Positions 35,860 to 45,007 of a DNA stretch of 64,000 nt are shown here, piece after piece (the first letter of the stretch is position 1; each line of letters starts with the position of its first letter). The notes beneath the pieces were generated by a model, which had not been told where the DNA came from, ran no database searches, and worked only from the letters and a program-made list of their open reading frames with translations. The DNA is from Candidatus Aenigmatarchaeota archaeon (GTDB lineage Archaea > Aenigmatarchaeota > Aenigmatarchaeia > QMZP01 > JAFGSV01). Location: the NCBI GenBank assembly GCA_016934325.1, contig JAFGSV010000028.1, forward strand, positions 1 through 64,000, given 5' to 3'. The position numbers and the translations under genes were made by a program.

Positions 35860-37698
35860 TCAAAGCAGCACCCGCAGGTTCTTGCTCAGGTATGCCTGCA
35901 GGGACTTCCTTCCCTGCTCCGACCTCTTCCTGATCTTCACCCTGCCGTTCCTGCCGGCTATTGCCGAGAAGAGGAAATCATCTCCGCTGTATATGTCGAG
36001 CGTCTTTCCGCTGAGCCTGGGGTCCATCATCAGATAGAAATTCGCTCCGGTCTCTTCCCAGTCGAAGCGCGTCTCGCCCTTCATGGTCGCTTCCTTGGGC
36101 TCGACGGATATCTTCATTCCGAGCTCACGCTCGATCATCTCTATGTTCTTTCCCTTCTTTCCTATCATCTTGGCGATGACGTCGTTCCTGACCTTCACCT
36201 CTATCCTGTTCTCCCCGAGGAACTTGATGTCCATCCCCGGGTCCCATTTCCTGAGCTTGGCGTAGATCGATTCCCTGGCAAGCTTCTTCACGCCCGAGAC
36301 CTTCTCGCCGGCAGCCGCTTCCTGCACCGGGACTATGACGTTCTCCTCGCCGTACGTGTATATCTCGTACTTGAGCTCTTTCGACTCGAAATCCCGGACC
36401 TCGACCACCGGCCTAGTGAGGTCGTCGTCGTTCATCCCGGTCGGGCACTTTACTGTCAGGGATACCGAGAACACCTCCTCGATCCTGCCATCCTTGATGT
36501 AGATGACCGTATCGATGATATGCGGTATCGTGCCCAGCTCGAGCCTGCCGATGAACCTCTGGATGGCAGACACGGGGCCCGTTGAATGCACCACCCCTAT
36601 CATGCCGACCCCCGCGAGGCGCATGTCGCCGAAGACCATGAAGTCCTTGGTCTTCCTGACCTCGTCGAATATGGTGTAGTCGGGCCTGACGAGGAGAAGC
36701 AGCTCCGCCGTCTTCTCCCAATCCCCCTCGAGAGGGGCGTATTCGGTCACTTCGGGCCCGACCTGGAGGTCCCTTGGCTGCTCGAACGTCTTGACGATCT
36801 TCTTATGGGACACGAGGTAATCGGCAATGCTCGCGGCGAACGTTGACTTTCCGGATCCCGGTGGTCCCGCGATCAGGACGCCGCTGGAATTCTCGACTAT
36901 GTTCCTCTCCAGCTGCTTGTGCAGGTTGTAGTCCGAGAGCCTCACCTTCGCTATCGGCCTGACGGCCGTAAGCTCAAGGGCGTCCGAGAAAGGCGGCTTC
37001 GTGATCGCTATCCTGTAGTCGCCGAGCTGGATCACCATGGCTCCCTGCTTGCTGATCTCGATGAACGAGTCCTGGTCCGTCCTCGCCTTGGACATGACCT
37101 CGTCGATCAATCCCTTTATCTCATCCTCCGTGCATTTGGTATCCCTTATGCACACAAGCTCCACGCTGCCCGGTCTTCCTTTCTTGGCCATGGGCCTGAC
37201 CCCGGTCTTGAGGTGGACCGACTGCGTGTCGGGTGTGAAGAAGCTTTCCAGCCTGACCCTCTTCAGCTGAGGCTTCGGTATGTGCATCACATCGATGCCC
37301 TCCGCCTCGGCAACAAGTGCCTGGACATAATCAGATGTCAGCAGGATTCCCTTCTCGTTCTTCGCGACGTCCCTTATCAGGGCGTCTATCCTGCCTTTCT
37401 TGGCTAGCTGAATCTCTTCCATGGTGGGCCTCTCGCCCACGAACTCAATCGTCACTCCATTCTTCTCACCGACTTCCCTGATCTTCTTGATCTCGTCAAG
37501 GCCTGAGAAGCCTATGTCTCTGTGCCGCGAGGCCTGCGCCTGCAGCTCATCAATGACGGCCATCGGTATCACTACCATGGCCCCCTTGATCTTTCCTTCG
37601 TTTATCAGTCCGGAGACCGTCCCCTTGATCAGGACGCTGGTGTCCGGAACTATCTTTCTAGCGTTCAAATCTTTCGCGCTAATTTCTTTTTCTATCAT
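35860..37698 (-). CDS. PIN domain - PilT-type ATPase - KH domain protein
   Basis: KIVPDTSVLIKGTVSGL (PIN), GVLIAGPPGSGKSTFAASIADYL (Walker A), VRNDVIAKMIGKKGKNIEMIERELGMKI (KH). Confidence 0.93.
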   Translation of the reverse strand: MIEKEISAKDLNARKIVPDTSVLIKGTVSGLINEGKIKGAMVVIPMAVIDELQAQASRHRDIGFSGLDEIKKIREVGEKNGVTIEFVGERPTMEEIQLAKKGRIDALIRDVAKNEKGILLTSDYVQALVAEAEGIDVMHIPKPQLKRVRLESFFTPDTQSVHLKTGVRPMAKKGRPGSVELVCIRDTKCTEDEIKGLIDEVMSKARTDQDSFIEISKQGAMVIQLGDYRIAITKPPFSDALELTAVRPIAKVRLSDYNLHKQLERNIVENSSGVLIAGPPGSGKSTFAASIADYLVSHKKIVKTFEQPRDLQVGPEVTEYAPLEGDWEKTAELLLLVRPDYTIFDEVRKTKDFMVFGDMRLAGVGMIGVVHSTGPVSAIQRFIGRLELGTIPHIIDTVIYIKDGRIEEVFSVSLTVKCPTGMNDDDLTRPVVEVRDFESKELKYEIYTYGEENVIVPVQEAAAGEKVSGVKKLARESIYAKLRKWDPGMDIKFLGENRIEVKVRNDVIAKMIGKKGKNIEMIERELGMKISVEPKEATMKGETRFDWEETGANFYLMMDPRLSGKTLDIYSGDDFLFSAIAGRNGRVKIRKRSEQGRKSLQAYLSKNLRVLL

Positions 37699-38074
37699 AT
37701 TTTTAACTCCTTTATCGTAATCATGAATTCTCATGCATTATCGATCTTTTTTTAATTTTATTTTTTCGATACGCCAATCATACCTTTCTTGCCATTTCGT
37801 TGCCATTCCTGAATCTTCTTGATTGTTCGTCGTCCAGCATCCAGCTACGTTAGCACATCGTTTCAACCTGGTTACCCTGCCTAGAAGGAGCAGTGTTTTC
37901 CAGTTCTATTCTATATGGATGTCTGCAAAGCTTTAAAAAGCTTTCCCTGTGTATTTGAGCGCGCTGCTGCTATAAATTTTCCGCTTTTATCCCGTCCGAA
38001 GACCGGCTTCCGCAAAAAGATTTTGCTGGTAAAAAATTTCAAAAAGATTTTAATACGCTCAACAATAATTCACT

Positions 38075-39208
38075 ATGTCGTTCTTAACCTTTCCGGAAGG
38101 GTTTCCCCATATTCCAGGCCTTGCGAAGGTGCTGGATTCGCTTCTCAATATCACATCCGCCAAGAGCGATGAAGCTGATGAGGATCCCGAGCTTAGGTAC
38201 AAGGTGGAATCCGCCAAGAAGGCCCTGCAGGAAGCGGAGAAGGAGATAGACGAGGAGGTAGATGCCAGGGAAGCCGCCAAGAAGAAGGCCGAGGAAGAGA
38301 AGAGGGGAAGGGAGAGGGCCGAAGAGCTCTCCAGGGTGGAGGATAACAGAAGGGCAAAGGAAGAGGCCGATGTCGTGGCTCATGATGAGGTCGAAAGGGA
38401 GTACGCCAAGGCCGAAAGGGCCAAGCGCGAAGCGGAGCGTCAAAGGATGGCCAGGGAGGCCGCCATACTGAAAGCCGAGCAAGAGAGGAAGGCCAAGATC
38501 GACGCGGAGAAGAAGGCCGAGGAAGAGAAGCTGCTCAAGCGGGACGTCGAACAGAAGATGATGTCCATGGAGAAGATGGAGCGGCTCGAGCAGGCCGAAA
38601 GGGTTGCTAGGGTCGAGGCCCTCATGAGGGAAGAGGAAGAGAAGAAGGCCAAGCTGGAAGCCCTCAAGGCTTCGAAGATCGAGGCCGCTAGGAAAGCGAA
38701 GGAAGCCGCCATGGCAAGGGTGATGCGCGAGAAGAATGCCAGGGAGGAAGCGGAACGGCAAGCGGAGTCCGAGAGGGAAGCCAGGAGGGCGGCGGAGAGG
38801 GAAGCGATCAGGAAGGCCGTCGAGGAGAGGAAGTCCGCCGAGGAGGAGGCGAGGAAGCGCAAGCTCAAGGAGGCCAGGAAGGCCAGGGAAGCCGCGGAGA
38901 AGATCGCGAAGGAGGAGATGCTTTCCCGGGAGGAGGCCGAAGCCAGGCTCGAGGAGGAGAAGATGGCCAGGGAGGAGGCCGAGAGGAAGGCCGTTGAGGT
39001 TAGGACCCAGAGGGTCATGGCGGAGAAGAAGATCAAGGAAGCCGAGAGGAACCTGGCAAGGCTCGAAGCGAAGAAGATGGAAGAGGAGGCCAGGCTGCTG
39101 AAGAGGAAGAAGTTGCTCGTTATAATGGGGAACCGAAGCAAGCTCACGCCAGAAAGCATCAGAAAACTGGTGAAGTCGGCAAGAAAGAGGATCTCCAAGA
39201 AACGGTGA
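38075..39208 (+). CDS. Highly charged coiled-coil / single-alpha-helix protein
   Basis: 377 aa with long E/K/R/A-rich runs (REEAERKAEE-type). Confidence 0.8.
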   Translation: MSFLTFPEGFPHIPGLAKVLDSLLNITSAKSDEADEDPELRYKVESAKKALQEAEKEIDEEVDAREAAKKKAEEEKRGRERAEELSRVEDNRRAKEEADVVAHDEVEREYAKAERAKREAERQRMAREAAILKAEQERKAKIDAEKKAEEEKLLKRDVEQKMMSMEKMERLEQAERVARVEALMREEEEKKAKLEALKASKIEAARKAKEAAMARVMREKNAREEAERQAESEREARRAAEREAIRKAVEERKSAEEEARKRKLKEARKAREAAEKIAKEEMLSREEAEARLEEEKMAREEAERKAVEVRTQRVMAEKKIKEAERNLARLEAKKMEEEARLLKRKKLLVIMGNRSKLTPESIRKLVKSARKRISKKR

Positions 39209-39335
39209 ATGCGGGAACACTGATAAAATTCTGGTGGCCTTATATACGCAAATGCTTCATCAATTCATTTATAATGTAATGATATATCGAGAGCAGGCTA
39301 ATAGTTGAAGCCTACTTGGAGGTTAACGGAAGGCT

Positions 39336-39926
39336 GTGATGCCCATGGAAGATAAGAGGCTGCCAGATGTGCTGAAGAAGCTGGCCAGGGGCCCCCAGAT
39401 AATCACGCTGAAGGACGCCGCGATCATTTCCGCATTCACCGGCATGTCGCCGGGCGACATCGTCGTGGACGCGGGGTCGGGGTCGGGCTTCCTCGCCATA
39501 TACATGGGAAACCTGGTGAGGCCTTCGGGAAAGGTGATATCCTATGAAAGGCGCCCGGACTTCGCGAAGCTCGCGCAAGGGAACGTGAATAAGGCCGGCC
39601 TTGAAGGCTACGTGACCATCAAGGAGAAGGACATCTACGAGGGGATTGATGAACACGACGTGGATGTCATAACCCTGGACCTGCCGGAGCCTTGGAACGC
39701 GGTCGAGCATTCCGTGCGGGCCCTGAAAGACAGGGGCTTCCTGGTGTCTTACGTCCCGACCGTGGAGCAGGTGAGGCGATTCGCCTCGCAATGCGAAAAA
39801 TCCGGGCTGAAACACGTGAAGACGGTCGAATGCTGCGTGAGGGAGATGGTCCTGCACGAAAGGGGCACCAGGCCCCAGATAAAGGGCATCATGCACACCG
39901 GTTACATTACATTCGTCAGGAAGTGA
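39336..39926 (+). CDS. trmI: tRNA (adenine-N1)-methyltransferase, TrmI/Trm61 type
   Basis: GDIVVDAGSGSGFLAIYMGNLVRPSGKVISYERRPDFAKLAQGNVNKAGL...DVITLDLPEPW. Confidence 0.88.
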   Translation: MMPMEDKRLPDVLKKLARGPQIITLKDAAIISAFTGMSPGDIVVDAGSGSGFLAIYMGNLVRPSGKVISYERRPDFAKLAQGNVNKAGLEGYVTIKEKDIYEGIDEHDVDVITLDLPEPWNAVEHSVRALKDRGFLVSYVPTVEQVRRFASQCEKSGLKHVKTVECCVREMVLHERGTRPQIKGIMHTGYITFVRK

Positions 39927-41253
39927 TGCCTGTTTCATCCTTCAATTTCTTAACAAGATTTTCCAGGCCCGCTTTCTTTTCCCTGCCGGTCTTCATCTCT
40001 TTCATCGTGAATCTGCCGGTCTTCATCTCATCAGGCCCGACGATCAAAACGAAGGGTATCTGCCGCCTGTTTGCATAGTCCAGCTGCTTCCTCAGGTCCC
40101 TGCCCATCAGGTCCGTTTCCGCGTCCACGCCGCTTGACCTCAGCTTCTGCGCTATGACGATCGATTCCCCCCTGACCGCCGCATCATCGTTCACCGAAAC
40201 CACGAACACGCTGGTCTTCGGCTTGACCTCTGCGAACATGTTCTCCGCGCACATGACCTCGAATATCCTCTCTATGCCGAAGGAAATGCCGGTTGCTGGC
40301 GTGGGCTTCCCGCCATACATCTCTATGAGGTTGTCGTATCTGCCGCCGCCCGCCACCGATCCGACTTGCCGCTTCGCCTTCGCCGAAACCTCGAAGATCG
40401 GCCCGGTGTAGTATTCCAGTCCCCTCACGAGGCTCAGGTCTATCTTTATGCATTTGTCGATCCCGTAGGATTTTGCGATCGTAACTATCTGTTCCAGCCC
40501 CCTCGTCCCGTCTTCGGCCGTCCCGATGCCTGCAAGCATCCTCCCTATCCTCGGCAGGGTCTTCTCGGGAGCCCCGCTGACATCGATGAGCTTCATCAGC
40601 TTCGTGACCCTGCCTGCATCGATCCCGCTCCTTTTCAATTCGCCTATTATCTCGCTCCTGGGCGCCTTGCCCGTCTTGTCCAGGATCCTGAAGACTTCGG
40701 GAGCCTTCTTCCCGGGTATGTTGACGGATTCCACCAGGGCGTTAAGTATCTTCCTGTTGTTGAGCCTGACCTCGAGCTTCCTGAATCCGAGGGCCCTCAA
40801 GGCCTCTACTGCGACCGCGATGCATTCCGCATCGGCTTCCATCCCAGCGGTTCCTACGATATCCGAGTCTGCCTGGACGAACTCCCTCATGCGTCCGGCC
40901 TGCGGCCTGTCGTACCTCCAGACCTTCGATATCTGGTACCTCTTGAATGGGAGCTGCAGCTGAGGATTGCCGGCTGCGACCCTCGCCAGCGGGACGGTCA
41001 GGTCGAACCTGAGCCCGAGCTCCCTGTCCGACTTGTCCTTGAAATAGTAGATCTCGTCCTTGATCCCCTCCCCGCCGCCTCCCTTCTTCGATAAAAGCTC
41101 CCAGGACTCGAATGCGGGCGTGTCCATGGGCCGGAATCCGAACGACTCGAAGACCCGCCTGAATGTATCCAGTACATACTGGCGCCTGGACATGTCCTCG
41201 GGCATGAAGTCCCTCGTCCCCCTCGGCGGCTGGAATTTCGGCATACCGATCAC
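39916..41253 (-). CDS. hisS: Histidyl-tRNA synthetase
   Basis: PRGTRDFMPEDMSRRQ..., LRFDLTVPLARVAA, QISKVWRYDRPQAGRMREFVQADSDIVG, SVAGGGRYDNLIEMYGG. Confidence 0.97.
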   Translation of the reverse strand: MIGMPKFQPPRGTRDFMPEDMSRRQYVLDTFRRVFESFGFRPMDTPAFESWELLSKKGGGGEGIKDEIYYFKDKSDRELGLRFDLTVPLARVAAGNPQLQLPFKRYQISKVWRYDRPQAGRMREFVQADSDIVGTAGMEADAECIAVAVEALRALGFRKLEVRLNNRKILNALVESVNIPGKKAPEVFRILDKTGKAPRSEIIGELKRSGIDAGRVTKLMKLIDVSGAPEKTLPRIGRMLAGIGTAEDGTRGLEQIVTIAKSYGIDKCIKIDLSLVRGLEYYTGPIFEVSAKAKRQVGSVAGGGRYDNLIEMYGGKPTPATGISFGIERIFEVMCAENMFAEVKPKTSVFVVSVNDDAAVRGESIVIAQKLRSSGVDAETDLMGRDLRKQLDYANRRQIPFVLIVGPDEMKTGRFTMKEMKTGREKKAGLENLVKKLKDETGITS

Positions 41254-41299
41254 CTTTATATTTGTTTTTCGGTGTTTAAGTTCTTACGGACATGCTAGC

Positions 41300-41521
41300 T
41301 CAAAGGCAGTCGCGCAATCCGACCACCCTATACACATCTCCGGATTTTATAGGGGTTCCGTCAACCCTATCAAAACCGACCGTAACATCTGGGTATTCCG
41401 GCATGGCGCCGGCAATCCCAAAACACTCTGACATGGTTATGTATCTTCTTTCAATCCTGTCGTATCCGACGATTGGGTCATCGGGAGATGCTTCGCGCCT
41501 GAAAAGGATATCCTTCCTCAT
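41300..41521 (-). CDS. Small uncharacterised protein (73 aa)
   Basis: ORF preceded by GGAGGTGA Shine-Dalgarno; ATGA overlap with the upstream ORF. Confidence 0.6.
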   Translation of the reverse strand: MRKDILFRREASPDDPIVGYDRIERRYITMSECFGIAGAMPEYPDVTVGFDRVDGTPIKSGDVYRVVGLRDCL

Positions 41522-41841
41522 AGTTCACCTCCCTCATCGTTGACAGATGCATCAGGGTCAGGACCGGGGCTCGAACCCGGCTCAGGAACTCCACGGGCCC
41601 CTATGCTAGCCGCTGCACCATCCTGACCACTTTCATCGATAACAAGGATAACAAGGTTCTTGTCTAGGCTGAATACCATGTCCACTTCAGAGCCGCTGCC
41701 AAGGCCGAAGCTCCTTCGGATATCAATGGGGATCAAAAGCCTTCCCTTGGAATCGAGCTTCGCTTTCCGGGTGAAAATCTCCGCTCTAGAAGCAGGGCTG
41801 GGCAAGTCTCCAACACTTCCCCTGCGCGTGAACCGATTCAC
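41518..41841 (-). CDS. AbrB/SpoVT-like protein whose reading frame continues through the tRNA-His gene
   Basis: IFTRKAKLDSKGRLLIPIDIRRSFGLGSGSEVDMVFSLDKNLVILVIDE (AbrB-like); C-terminus encoded by the tRNA sequence. Confidence 0.65.
   Translation of the reverse strand: MNRFTRRGSVGDLPSPASRAEIFTRKAKLDSKGRLLIPIDIRRSFGLGSGSEVDMVFSLDKNLVILVIDESGQDGAAASIGARGVPEPGSSPGPDPDASVNDEGGEL
41556..41627 (-). tRNA. tRNA-His (GTG), with G-1 encoded at 41628
   Basis: GTCAGGA/TCCTGAC acceptor, C73, GTGC/GCAT D-stem, GGGGC-CCGTGGA-GTTCC anticodon arm, CCGGG-TTCGAGC-CCCGG T-arm. Confidence 0.9.
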
Positions 41842-42159
41842 CCATATTGTTCACCGATTTGTTATATGATTGGTAATATTTTTAAAAGTTCCGTGGGAAA
41901 TGGGTTCATCGGCCACATTAGGTCTTTTATCTCTATTGAAAGACAAATTGTGATTCCTTCATGATTCCTTTATAAGAGTTTTGAACCACTAAAAAGTAGG
42001 GAATATTTAAATAACTTTGCTTTCTTATATTATTTTATTATGTGTGAGCCGTTCCCCAAGGCGGAGGCATTGGCGGATAATGCGTCCTGAACGGTGATGA
42101 AAACATTTAAAAATAACTAATATATAATAATCAGTAATCAGTAGCAAATAGAGGTCAAT

Positions 42160-42954
42160 ATGATAGGTTCGCAGGAAGTACTGGATGCGTTGAAGAACAT
42201 AGGCCTTAATCTATATGAAAGGAAGATATACGTTGCGCTTCTGGCAAAGGGGGTCGCGACAGCCGGAGAGGTTTCCGAGATAGCCAAGGTCCCGAGGTCG
42301 AGGTCCTATGACGTGCTCGAATCGCTGGCGGACAAGGGCTTCGTGGTTTCGCAGTCATCCAAGCCCATCAAATACGTCGCCCTTTCTCCGAAGGACGCTC
42401 TCTCAAGGGCCAAGGACAACCTCAAGATGAAGCACAACGAGACCGTCGAGAGGATGGACAGGCTCATGAAATCGCCGATCGTCAAGGAGCTCGAGTCGAT
42501 CTACAAGGAAGGCTTCACCATGATCCAGCCCTTCGACATCGCCGGGACGCTCAAGGGCAGGTACTCCATAAACCAGCAGATAAAGATGCTTCTCAAGAAG
42601 GCGAACAATTACATCAATGTCATAACCACCGGCGACGGGCTGAGCGAGCTCTATTCCAAGCACTTCAACGTCCTCAAGAAGGCCACGAAGTCGGGCGTCC
42701 AGCTGAGGATACTGTCCCCGGTCACTGACTCCAAGCCGGCGGGGGCCTTCGCGGAAATCGGAGAAGTCAGGGGGATGGATAACGCCCTCGGCAGGATATT
42801 CACGATCGACGGGGAGCACTTCATGATGGCGCTCACGGACGACAGCAAGGTCCATCACACCCAGGACGTGGCTTTCTGGGCCGGTTCCGGCCACGTCGCC
42901 AAGGACGTACTCGAGCCGCTGTTCGAGAACGTGTGGACCGCCAACAAGAAGTGA
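42160..42954 (+). CDS. TrmB-family transcriptional regulator
   Basis: ALKNIGLNLYERKIYVALLAKGVATAGEVSEIAKVPRSRSYDVLESLADKGFVV. Confidence 0.92.
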   Translation: MIGSQEVLDALKNIGLNLYERKIYVALLAKGVATAGEVSEIAKVPRSRSYDVLESLADKGFVVSQSSKPIKYVALSPKDALSRAKDNLKMKHNETVERMDRLMKSPIVKELESIYKEGFTMIQPFDIAGTLKGRYSINQQIKMLLKKANNYINVITTGDGLSELYSKHFNVLKKATKSGVQLRILSPVTDSKPAGAFAEIGEVRGMDNALGRIFTIDGEHFMMALTDDSKVHHTQDVAFWAGSGHVAKDVLEPLFENVWTANKK

Positions 42955-43115
42955 CCTGTCCGAAAAGGCGGATTCATTCTGAAACGTGGTCTATCTTCAA
43001 AATATAGTGGCCATATGAATGGCTGATCCGCCTGCGGAACCCAGAACCTAACCGGATGTGACTGAGAAAACGTAGCCCTATGCCGATATCGGCATCCAGC
43101 GGGTGACCGGTCCTG

Positions 43116-43187
43116 CTACCAGTCCTCTTCTTCCTCGCCGTCGATATCCTCTTCATCAATCAAGTCTTCCTGCTCCCAGAATCGCAT
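43116..43187 (-). CDS. Candidate 23-aa acidic microprotein
   Basis: MRFWEQEDLIDEEDIDGEEEEDW*; GGAGGT 4 nt upstream of ATG; GCATTTAAATG TATA-like box further upstream. Confidence 0.45.
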   Translation of the reverse strand: MRFWEQEDLIDEEDIDGEEEEDW

Positions 43188-43325
43188 AAAGACCTCCACG
43201 GGCAAAATAATAATTAGATAATGTAATAACATTTAAATGCTTTACTGGTATAACGCGGTCCCATGGCTCCGGGACTGCCGCGGAGCGGACATGCGGCTGC
43301 GCTGCCCCAATCCCATCAAAGGCGC

Positions 43326-43712
43326 TCAAGCCTCTTTCACCAGTATCCTGTTCCCGATCTTCCAGTAACCGACTTCCTGGCCGGACTGCAGCTTTCCCTT
43401 GAACTCGGCCGGGATGCTTGCGTCGAAGGTGCTGTAGTCCTCGAGGTTCATGAGCTGCACGAAGTCCCCGCTCACCGAAATTACCTGGGCCTTGTTCTTC
43501 TCTATTATGGGAACCGTGACGCCAGCGTCCGCCGGCTTGAGCAGGGACCTTTTCCTGCCGTCGAACAGGCCCAGGGCATCGACCCTCGCCTTTGTCGAGC
43601 CGTGCTTCCCGGGCTTGGAGAGCGTTATCTTCAGAACCTTGCACGGCTCGTCGTCTATCATCACGTAATGGCCTGGCCTGAGGCTCTTTATGCTGCTGTT
43701 TTTTGTGGCCAT
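43326..43712 (-). CDS. eif5A: Translation initiation factor 5A
   Basis: PCKVLKITLSKPGKHGSTKARVDALGLFDGRKRSLLKPAD with hypusine-site loop. Confidence 0.97.
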   Translation of the reverse strand: MATKNSSIKSLRPGHYVMIDDEPCKVLKITLSKPGKHGSTKARVDALGLFDGRKRSLLKPADAGVTVPIIEKNKAQVISVSGDFVQLMNLEDYSTFDASIPAEFKGKLQSGQEVGYWKIGNRILVKEA

Positions 43713-43862
43713 AACTCTTATTGTGGATGCCAGTTAATAAGATTTTTTCTTTTCCGGGTGGTTTCAGGTTTGTGCGCGGGAGCACATTGAAGCGCCCTGA
43801 GCCCGACTTCCTAATCACAAATATAAAACAACAAGTTATTGATATCCTATGAAGGTGGCAAA

Positions 43863-44435
43863 ATGATAGTTAAATCTATAAAGAAGGACGAATGGGCCGT
43901 GGTCCTTGACTTCCTGGCCAGGGGCCATTATGGCATGCAGAGGTCCGAGCCCATGGCGCAGGTGATAGGGGAGAGGTACTTCTCCCTGCTGGAGGTGATC
44001 ACCAGGGAGGACCTCACGCTGAAGCCCGAGGACAGGGTCTACATAGGGGACGGCAAGAGGAAGGACGTTAAGTATATCAGGAAGAGGATCGAGTATGGGG
44101 AGCTCACCGTCGCGGCGAAGGAGGAGCTCACCGATATAATCGAGAAAGTCGTCATGAAGAACCCCAAGATGTTCCTTGAATTCTTCAACAGGTCTGGGCC
44201 CGTCACCACCAGGCTGCACCAGCTCGAGCTGCTCCCGGGGATCGGGAAGAGGCACCTTTGGGCCATCATAACCGAGCGCAAGAGGGAGCCTTTCGACTCG
44301 TTCCAGGACCTGAAGAAGAGGGTGGCCCTGCTTCCGGATCCCGAGAAGCTCATCGTCAGGAGGGTTCTGAGCGAGCTCGAGAACAAGGACAGGTACAGGA
44401 TCTTCGTCCCGAGATGGGAGAAGAAGGAGAAGTGA
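43863..44435 (+). CDS. DUF655 family protein
   Basis: EWAVVLDFLARGHYGMQRSEPMAQVIGERYFSLLEVI...HQLELLPGIGKRHLWAII. Confidence 0.9.
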   Translation: MIVKSIKKDEWAVVLDFLARGHYGMQRSEPMAQVIGERYFSLLEVITREDLTLKPEDRVYIGDGKRKDVKYIRKRIEYGELTVAAKEELTDIIEKVVMKNPKMFLEFFNRSGPVTTRLHQLELLPGIGKRHLWAIITERKREPFDSFQDLKKRVALLPDPEKLIVRRVLSELENKDRYRIFVPRWEKKEK

Positions 44436-44439
44436 ACCT

Positions 44440-44871
44440 ATGATCGTGAAGGACATCATGCAGACGGACATCGAGAAGGTGGACGCAAGCGTGAACGTGA
44501 AGGAAGCCGCCAGGAGAATGTCGGCGAAGAAGATAGGCTGCCTGCTGGTCGTCGAGGACCACAAGCTCCTGGGCATCGTCACCGAGGACGACATCATAAA
44601 GAAGGTGGTCGTCGAGGGGAAGACCCCGCACAGCATCACCGTGGCGGAAATCATGGAAAGGGAGGTCGTCCGCATCTCGCCAGATGAGACGATAGAGACG
44701 GCGGCGGAGATCATGACCCAGAAGAAGATAAAGAAGCTGCCTGTCGTCGGCGGCAAGAAGCTCCTCGGGATCATAACGGCAACCGACATGGTGGCTGCCG
44801 AGCCCAGGATGATGGAGCATCTCGGGGAGCTGCTGCTGTTCGCAAAGAAGCCCCAGAGGATAGCGGGTTAG
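44440..44871 (+). CDS. Paired CBS-domain protein
   Basis: KKIGCLLVVEDHKLLGIVTEDDIIKKV...KKIKKLPVVGGKKLLGIITATDMV. Confidence 0.93.
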   Translation: MIVKDIMQTDIEKVDASVNVKEAARRMSAKKIGCLLVVEDHKLLGIVTEDDIIKKVVVEGKTPHSITVAEIMEREVVRISPDETIETAAEIMTQKKIKKLPVVGGKKLLGIITATDMVAAEPRMMEHLGELLLFAKKPQRIAG

Positions 44872-45007
44872 CCCTGCCATCATTATATCATCGCTTGGTG
44901 TCGGTTATCGTTGTTATTTGATTTTAATTACTGACGAGTTGTTATCGATAGGTTTTTAAAGATTCGCGGGCTTAATTCAGAATGTAGTTAATGGGGGATT
45001 AGATATA

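Noticed and set aside
37750-38070. Long intergenic gap considered as an ncRNA locus; contains two AAAGCTTT palindromes
   Set aside because: No convincing extended secondary structure or known RNA motif; ORF 37915-38172 there looks spurious
38084-39220. 378-aa minus-strand ORF (Leu/Pro/Gly-rich) and the 252-aa Ser-rich ORF 38440-39198
   Set aside because: Antisense of the E/K/R/A-repeat coiled-coil gene; composition is the mirror of the repeat codons
42040-42115. Possible box C/D sRNA (CTGA followed by GTGATGA near 42087-42101)
   Set aside because: No correctly spaced upstream C box or downstream D box could be found
42974-43159. 61-aa basic minus-strand ORF
   Set aside because: No SD or homologous-looking sequence; overlaps the better-supported 23-aa microprotein frame region
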